From NCBI GenBank assembly GCA_937899395.1, contig CALBPU010000119.1:1-16723 (forward strand): a DNA stretch of 16,723 nt. Reading direction: 5' to 3'. The notes below the pieces were generated by a model. It did not search any database. It had not been told where the DNA came from and saw only the letters and a program-made list of their open reading frames with translations. The position numbers were made by a program, and so were the translations under genes. Below, piece by piece: positions 13,757-16,723 of this stretch. The stretch is from an uncultured Fretibacterium sp. (GTDB lineage Bacteria; Synergistota; Synergistia; Synergistales; Aminobacteriaceae). Position 1 is the stretch's first letter. Every line of letters starts with the position of its first letter.

Positions 13757-14474
13757 GATTAAAAATCTGTTTTATAAATATCCTGACGGCCATGAAGCAT
13801 TAAAAGGAGTAAATTTTTCATTAAATGACGGTGAAAAAATCGCTTTAGTCGGTGCAAACGGTTCGGGAAAATCGACTTTGTTATTAAGTATCGCAGGAGC
13901 GTTAAAAGTTCAAAAGGGCAAAATTTTTACGGATAACAAAAAGATTGCTTTGATATTTCAAAATCCTGACGATCAATTATTAATGCCGAGCGTTATTGAA
14001 GATGTTGCGTTTAATTTAGTTGCTGAAGGAATGAAAATTTCACAAGCTCATGAAATCGCCGAAAAAATATTAAGCTCCTTAGGAATTTCACACCTTGCTT
14101 CAAGACCTCCACATAAATTATCAGGCGGCGAAAAAAGAATGGTAACTTTCGCAGGAATATTAGCTTCAGAACCCGACATTTTGTTACTCGATGAACCGAC
14201 AGCGAATTTAGACCCTAAAGCAAGACGTAAAGTGATAAATTTTTTGCGTGAAAGCGACAAAACTATTTTATTGGCAACTCATGATTTAGATATGGCATTG
14301 GATATTTGCACAAGAGCAATAATTTTATCGAACGGAATTGTAAGTTCTGAAGGTGAATTGCCCGAACTTTTCACTGACGAAAAAATTTTAGAAGCTAACG
14401 GATTAGAGTTGCCGTTACGTTATCAAGGTGTAGAATGTCAAAAAAATTTAGGGAATGAGGAGAAAATTTCATGA
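13749..14474 (+). CDS. nikO: NikO, ATP-binding component of the nickel ECF transporter
   Basis: This cytoplasmic ABC ATPase powers nickel import. The 241 residues carry all ABC motifs in order: Walker A GANGSGKST (35-43), Q-loop Gln71 in FQNPDDQ, signature LSGGE (124-128), Walker B ILLLDEP (144-150, catalytic Glu149) and the H-loop His178 in LATHDLD. Family-typical text such as SVIEDVAFNL supports the CbiO/NikO group. Only one ATPase gene is present, so a homodimer is expected. The ATG lies within the nikQ end (8-base overlap), and the TGA stop overlaps the ATG of the next gene (ATGA). Confidence 0.95.
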   Translation: MLEIKNLFYKYPDGHEALKGVNFSLNDGEKIALVGANGSGKSTLLLSIAGALKVQKGKIFTDNKKIALIFQNPDDQLLMPSVIEDVAFNLVAEGMKISQAHEIAEKILSSLGISHLASRPPHKLSGGEKRMVTFAGILASEPDILLLDEPTANLDPKARRKVINFLRESDKTILLATHDLDMALDICTRAIILSNGIVSSEGELPELFTDEKILEANGLELPLRYQGVECQKNLGNEEKIS

Positions 14475-14671
14475 GCACATATACCGCTGTTGTTCATAAC
14501 GAAGATGATATTTTTGTCGCTGATTGTGCTGAATTAGGTACGGTAAGTCAAGGTTATACACTTGAAGAGGCTTTAACAAATTTGAAAGAAGCGACCGAGC
14601 TATATCTTGAAACAGCTCAATATGTACCGCATGGCAGAACTTTAATAACTACTTTTGAATGCCTGAATTAA
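14471..14671 (+). CDS. HicB-like protein, orphan, translationally coupled to nikO
   Basis: This 66-residue protein has the HicB fold signature: YTAVVHNEDDIFVADCAELG, then VSQGYTLEEALTNLKEATELYLE. In HicAB toxin-antitoxin pairs this degraded RNase-H-like domain binds the HicA toxin. No HicA gene lies on either side and no DNA-binding tail follows, so this is the short, toxin-less kind, of unknown role. The start ATG overlaps the nikO stop (ATGA), and a strong GAGGAG (14457-14462) sits 8 bases upstream inside nikO, so it belongs to the nickel operon transcript. I see no clear terminator between its stop and the cstA promoter. The family call is firm; the function is not known. Confidence 0.85.
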   Translation: MSTYTAVVHNEDDIFVADCAELGTVSQGYTLEEALTNLKEATELYLETAQYVPHGRTLITTFECLN

Positions 14672-14724
14672 ACTAAGCTGAAATAACTCCTGATGAATTT
14701 TTAAACAACATAAACACTTAAAGT

Positions 14725-14753
14725 TTGACATAAAAAAATGTCGGTGATATTCT
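14725..14753 (+). promoter_or_regulatory. cstA promoter
   Basis: Consensus TTGACA (14725-14730), a 17-base spacer and TATTCT (14748-14753), preceded by the extended -10 TGA. Transcription would start near 14760. That is downstream of the ATG at 14738, so the usable cstA start must be the ATG at 14804. Confidence 0.75.
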
Positions 14754-14803
14754 TTCACGAAATTTTCAAAAAATTTGAATTAACGAAAGAAGGAAAATTT
14801 TTT

Positions 14804-16486
14804 ATGAACGGTTTAACTCTCGTAGGCATAGCAATAGTTGTGTTAATGCTTGCGTATGTTCTGTATGGGCGTTGGCTTGTTAAGACATGGGGAATTGATC
14901 CTAATGCTAAGACACCTGCGTATCGTTTTGAAGACGGACAAGATTATGTTCCTGCTTCACGCTTCACTGTTTTCTCTCATCAATTTAACTCGATAACAGG
15001 TGCAGGTCCTGTAACAGGCCCGATAATTGCGGCAATGTTCGGTTGGCTTCCTGCGTTTTTATGGCTCTTAGTCGGAGGAGTATTTTTCGGAGCAGTTCAG
15101 GATTTCACGGCGTTATATGCAAGCGTTAAGAACGACGGAAAATCTATGGGCTTAATTATTGAACGTTACATCGGAAAAACAGGCCGAAAATTATTTTTGT
15201 TATTCTGCTGGCTGTTTACGTTGTTAGTTATAGCTGCGTTTGCCGATATTCTCGCAGGAACTTTCAACGGCTTCAACAAAGACGGTTCGCAAAATGTTCC
15301 GGGAGCTGCTGCTGCTTCAATCTCGATGATTTACATTTTTGCAGCAATGGCATTCGGAATTTTCATGAGGCACAACAAAGCCGGTGAACTTACAAAATTT
15401 GTAATCGGAGCAATGATAGTGGCGTTAATTTTGTGGACAGGAATTAAATATCCCATGTATTACGATGGTAAGACATGGCGTTATATAGTGTTTGTTTATT
15501 GCTTCATAGCTTCAGTGCTTCCGATGTGGTTGTTAAAACAGCCTCGTGATTATTTGAGCGTGTTTTTACTTTTGGGAATGATTTTAGGAGGAGCTGTCGG
15601 AATTATAATTGCCAATCCTGAAATTCAAATGCCTGCGTTTATGGGCTGGACTGTTAAAAATCAACCGTTGTTCCCGATATTATTCATAACGATTGCTTGC
15701 GGAGCTGTCTCAGGATTTCACAGCCTTGTTTCATCAGGAACATCATCGAAATCAATTTCAAATGAAAAAGATATGTTGACCGTAGGTTATGGGGCAATGT
15801 TAGTTGAGACTCTTTTGGGAGTTGTAGCTCTTGTAATAGCTTGTTCGGCCTCGCAGGGCGGTGGACTTCCGACAGGAACGCCTTTCCAAATTTTCGGCAA
15901 TGCTGTCGGAGGATTCTTTACGATGTTCGGACTTCCTGCGCATGTTTCGACGTGTATTATTATGATGTGCGTAAGTGCCTTAGCAATGACTACAATAGAC
16001 GCTGTAACACGAATCGGCAGAATGTCATTGCAGGAATTTTTTGCGCCTTCAGAAGAAGGAGAAGAAAATAACTTCCTCGTTAAATTCATCACGAATAATT
16101 ATGTTTCGACAATAATAACTCTTGCTCTTGCTTATGCTTTGTGCCTTGCAGGTTATGCGAGTATATGGCCTTTATTCGGAGCAGCCAATCAATTATTATC
16201 GGCATTAGTTTTAACGGCATTGGCGGTATTTTTAAGAGTTACAAATCGAAAAGGCTTTATGCTTTATGTTCCTATGACGTTTATGTTTGTTGTAACGATG
16301 TCGGCATTAATCATAAGCGTATATAACATAATCATGAAATTAATCGGAGGCAATTTTGTATTCATGGTTGACGGATTGCAATTAATAATCGCAGTTGCTT
16401 TAATGACATTGGCATTATTAGTTGTGTCGCATTGCTGGAAAGAACTCGCCAAACCGAAAATTGATAATAATACTGTAATGGCGTAA
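14804..16486 (+). CDS. cstA: Carbon starvation protein CstA family, peptide/pyruvate transporter
   Basis: CstA-family proteins are multi-helix inner-membrane carriers linked to uptake of peptides or pyruvate. The 560-residue product is the shorter form (Escherichia coli CstA is about 700). Family blocks are SRFTVFSHQFNSITGAGPVTG, GWLPAFLWLLVGGVFFGAVQDF, SGFHSLVSSGTSSKSI and SIWPLFGAANQLLSAL. About a dozen or more hydrophobic helices span the protein. ATG 14804 is chosen because GAAGGA (14789-14794) lies 9 bases upstream and the product begins MNGLTLVGIAIVVLML, a normal first helix. A longer frame from 14738 would start inside the promoter spacer and adds a charged, non-conserved extension. 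It has its own promoter and terminator. The substrate cannot be settled from sequence. Confidence 0.92.
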   Translation: MNGLTLVGIAIVVLMLAYVLYGRWLVKTWGIDPNAKTPAYRFEDGQDYVPASRFTVFSHQFNSITGAGPVTGPIIAAMFGWLPAFLWLLVGGVFFGAVQDFTALYASVKNDGKSMGLIIERYIGKTGRKLFLLFCWLFTLLVIAAFADILAGTFNGFNKDGSQNVPGAAAASISMIYIFAAMAFGIFMRHNKAGELTKFVIGAMIVALILWTGIKYPMYYDGKTWRYIVFVYCFIASVLPMWLLKQPRDYLSVFLLLGMILGGAVGIIIANPEIQMPAFMGWTVKNQPLFPILFITIACGAVSGFHSLVSSGTSSKSISNEKDMLTVGYGAMLVETLLGVVALVIACSASQGGGLPTGTPFQIFGNAVGGFFTMFGLPAHVSTCIIMMCVSALAMTTIDAVTRIGRMSLQEFFAPSEEGEENNFLVKFITNNYVSTIITLALAYALCLAGYASIWPLFGAANQLLSALVLTALAVFLRVTNRKGFMLYVPMTFMFVVTMSALIISVYNIIMKLIGGNFVFMVDGLQLIIAVALMTLALLVVSHCWKELAKPKIDNNTVMA

Positions 16487-16501
16487 AAATTTTTAGCTAA
16501 T

Positions 16502-16540
16502 AATCCCTCTTGAGATTAAAAATTTCGGGAGGGGTTTTTT
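16502..16540 (+). terminator. Rho-independent terminator after cstA
   Basis: Bases 16502-16516 pair with 16522-16536 in a long stem (core CCCTC with GAGGG, several G-U pairs) with a 5-base loop, followed by a run of T (16535-16540). It begins 15 bases after the cstA stop. Confidence 0.88.
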
Positions 16541-16541
16541 A

Positions 16542-16616
16542 ATGAAAGATATAATGAAAAATATTCAATTTCTTGGCAATTCTCTTGAATGTATCCGTGA
16601 ATTTCCTTACATTTGA
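16542..16616 (+). pseudogene. Possible remnant of a RelE/HigB-type (Gp49-like) toxin gene, N-terminus only
   Basis: An ATG at 16542 opens 24 codons containing KNIQFLGNSLECIREFP before TGA at 16614-16616. This resembles the conserved N-terminus of Gp49/HigB-like toxins (x-FLGxSLxxIRxFP). The expected remaining 70-90 residues are absent; a nearby +1 frame gives only a vague QEA-like match. GGAGGGG in the terminator stem lies about 8 bases upstream and could act as a ribosome binding site. The rest of 16617-16723 is AT-rich with no recognisable gene apart from a possible ATG at 16711 cut by the window edge. Confidence 0.4.
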
Positions 16617-16723
16617 CTTTTACACAAGAAGCCACGTTTATGATGCCTAAATTTTTATGGAATTATTTTATAGTAATTTAACTTATAAAACTATAGTATA
16701 ATAATAAATTATGAGTTATCCAG

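Noticed and set aside
14672..14724. A hicA toxin gene after the HicB-like gene
   Set aside because: The gap is too short and holds no open frame with HicA features.
16666..16690. Inverted repeat TTTTATA...TATAAAA near the window end as an operator or terminator
   Set aside because: All A/T with an 11-base gap in very AT-rich DNA; no G-C pairs and no T tract, so chance is the simplest explanation.
16697..16723. TATAAT followed 8 bases later by ATG as a leaderless gene start (MSYP...)
   Set aside because: Only four codons are visible, with no ribosome binding site and no good -35, so it cannot be supported.

Overview
The window is AT-rich chromosomal DNA from a diderm bacterium, most likely a gut-type member of the Synergistota (Synergistaceae-like). 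The best marker is the gene at 2380-3042: its product has a signal peptide and ends in Gly-Gly-Gly-Cys, a hydrophobic helix and Arg-Lys-Lys, which is the layout of the Synergist-CTERM sorting tail. The phosphoethanolamine transferase and DgkA genes fit an outer-membrane organism. This placement rests on motif recognition, not on a database search.

Layout. (1) 30-2258, envelope lipids: a phosphoethanolamine-transferase gene split by an in-frame TGA, converging with dgkA, which would recycle the diacylglycerol that such a transferase releases. (2) 2380-3222: the Synergist-CTERM gene with its own promoter and terminator. (3) 3220-4779, minus strand: ccdA (thiol/cytochrome c biogenesis), then a small antitoxin-like gene and a GNAT acetyltransferase gene that overlap. 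The GNAT gene is cut short by two in-frame TAA codons, with its lost C-terminus still readable downstream. (4) 4810-6949: groES-groEL with a sigma-70-type promoter, a CIRCE operator and a terminator. (5) 7012-9319: ilvB-ilvN acetolactate synthase and a terminator. (6) 9322-11169, minus strand: a cytoplasmic amylosucrase-type GH13 enzyme. (7) 11321-14671: a complete NikKLMQO-type ECF nickel uptake operon in which five genes overlap or nearly touch and a lone HicB-like gene is fused on by an ATGA overlap. (8) 14725-16540: cstA with its own promoter and terminator. (9) 16541-16723: a short toxin-gene remnant and AT-rich DNA.

How the parts work together. NikK and NikL are periplasmic or membrane-anchored accessory proteins, NikM binds the metal, NikQ couples it and NikO supplies ATP hydrolysis. 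IlvB and IlvN make acetolactate for valine, leucine and isoleucine. GroES and GroEL fold proteins under HrcA/CIRCE heat-shock control. CstA probably imports peptides or pyruvate, which suits an amino-acid fermenter. The amylosucrase-like enzyme is the metabolic outlier.

I see no rRNA, tRNA, CRISPR array, insertion sequence or prophage, and no clear new defence or mobile system. The points most worth a second look are the two decayed genes, the HicB gene coupled to nikO, the N-terminal histidines predicted for mature NikK and NikL, and a recurring ribosome-binding-site to AAAATTTT to ATG arrangement.
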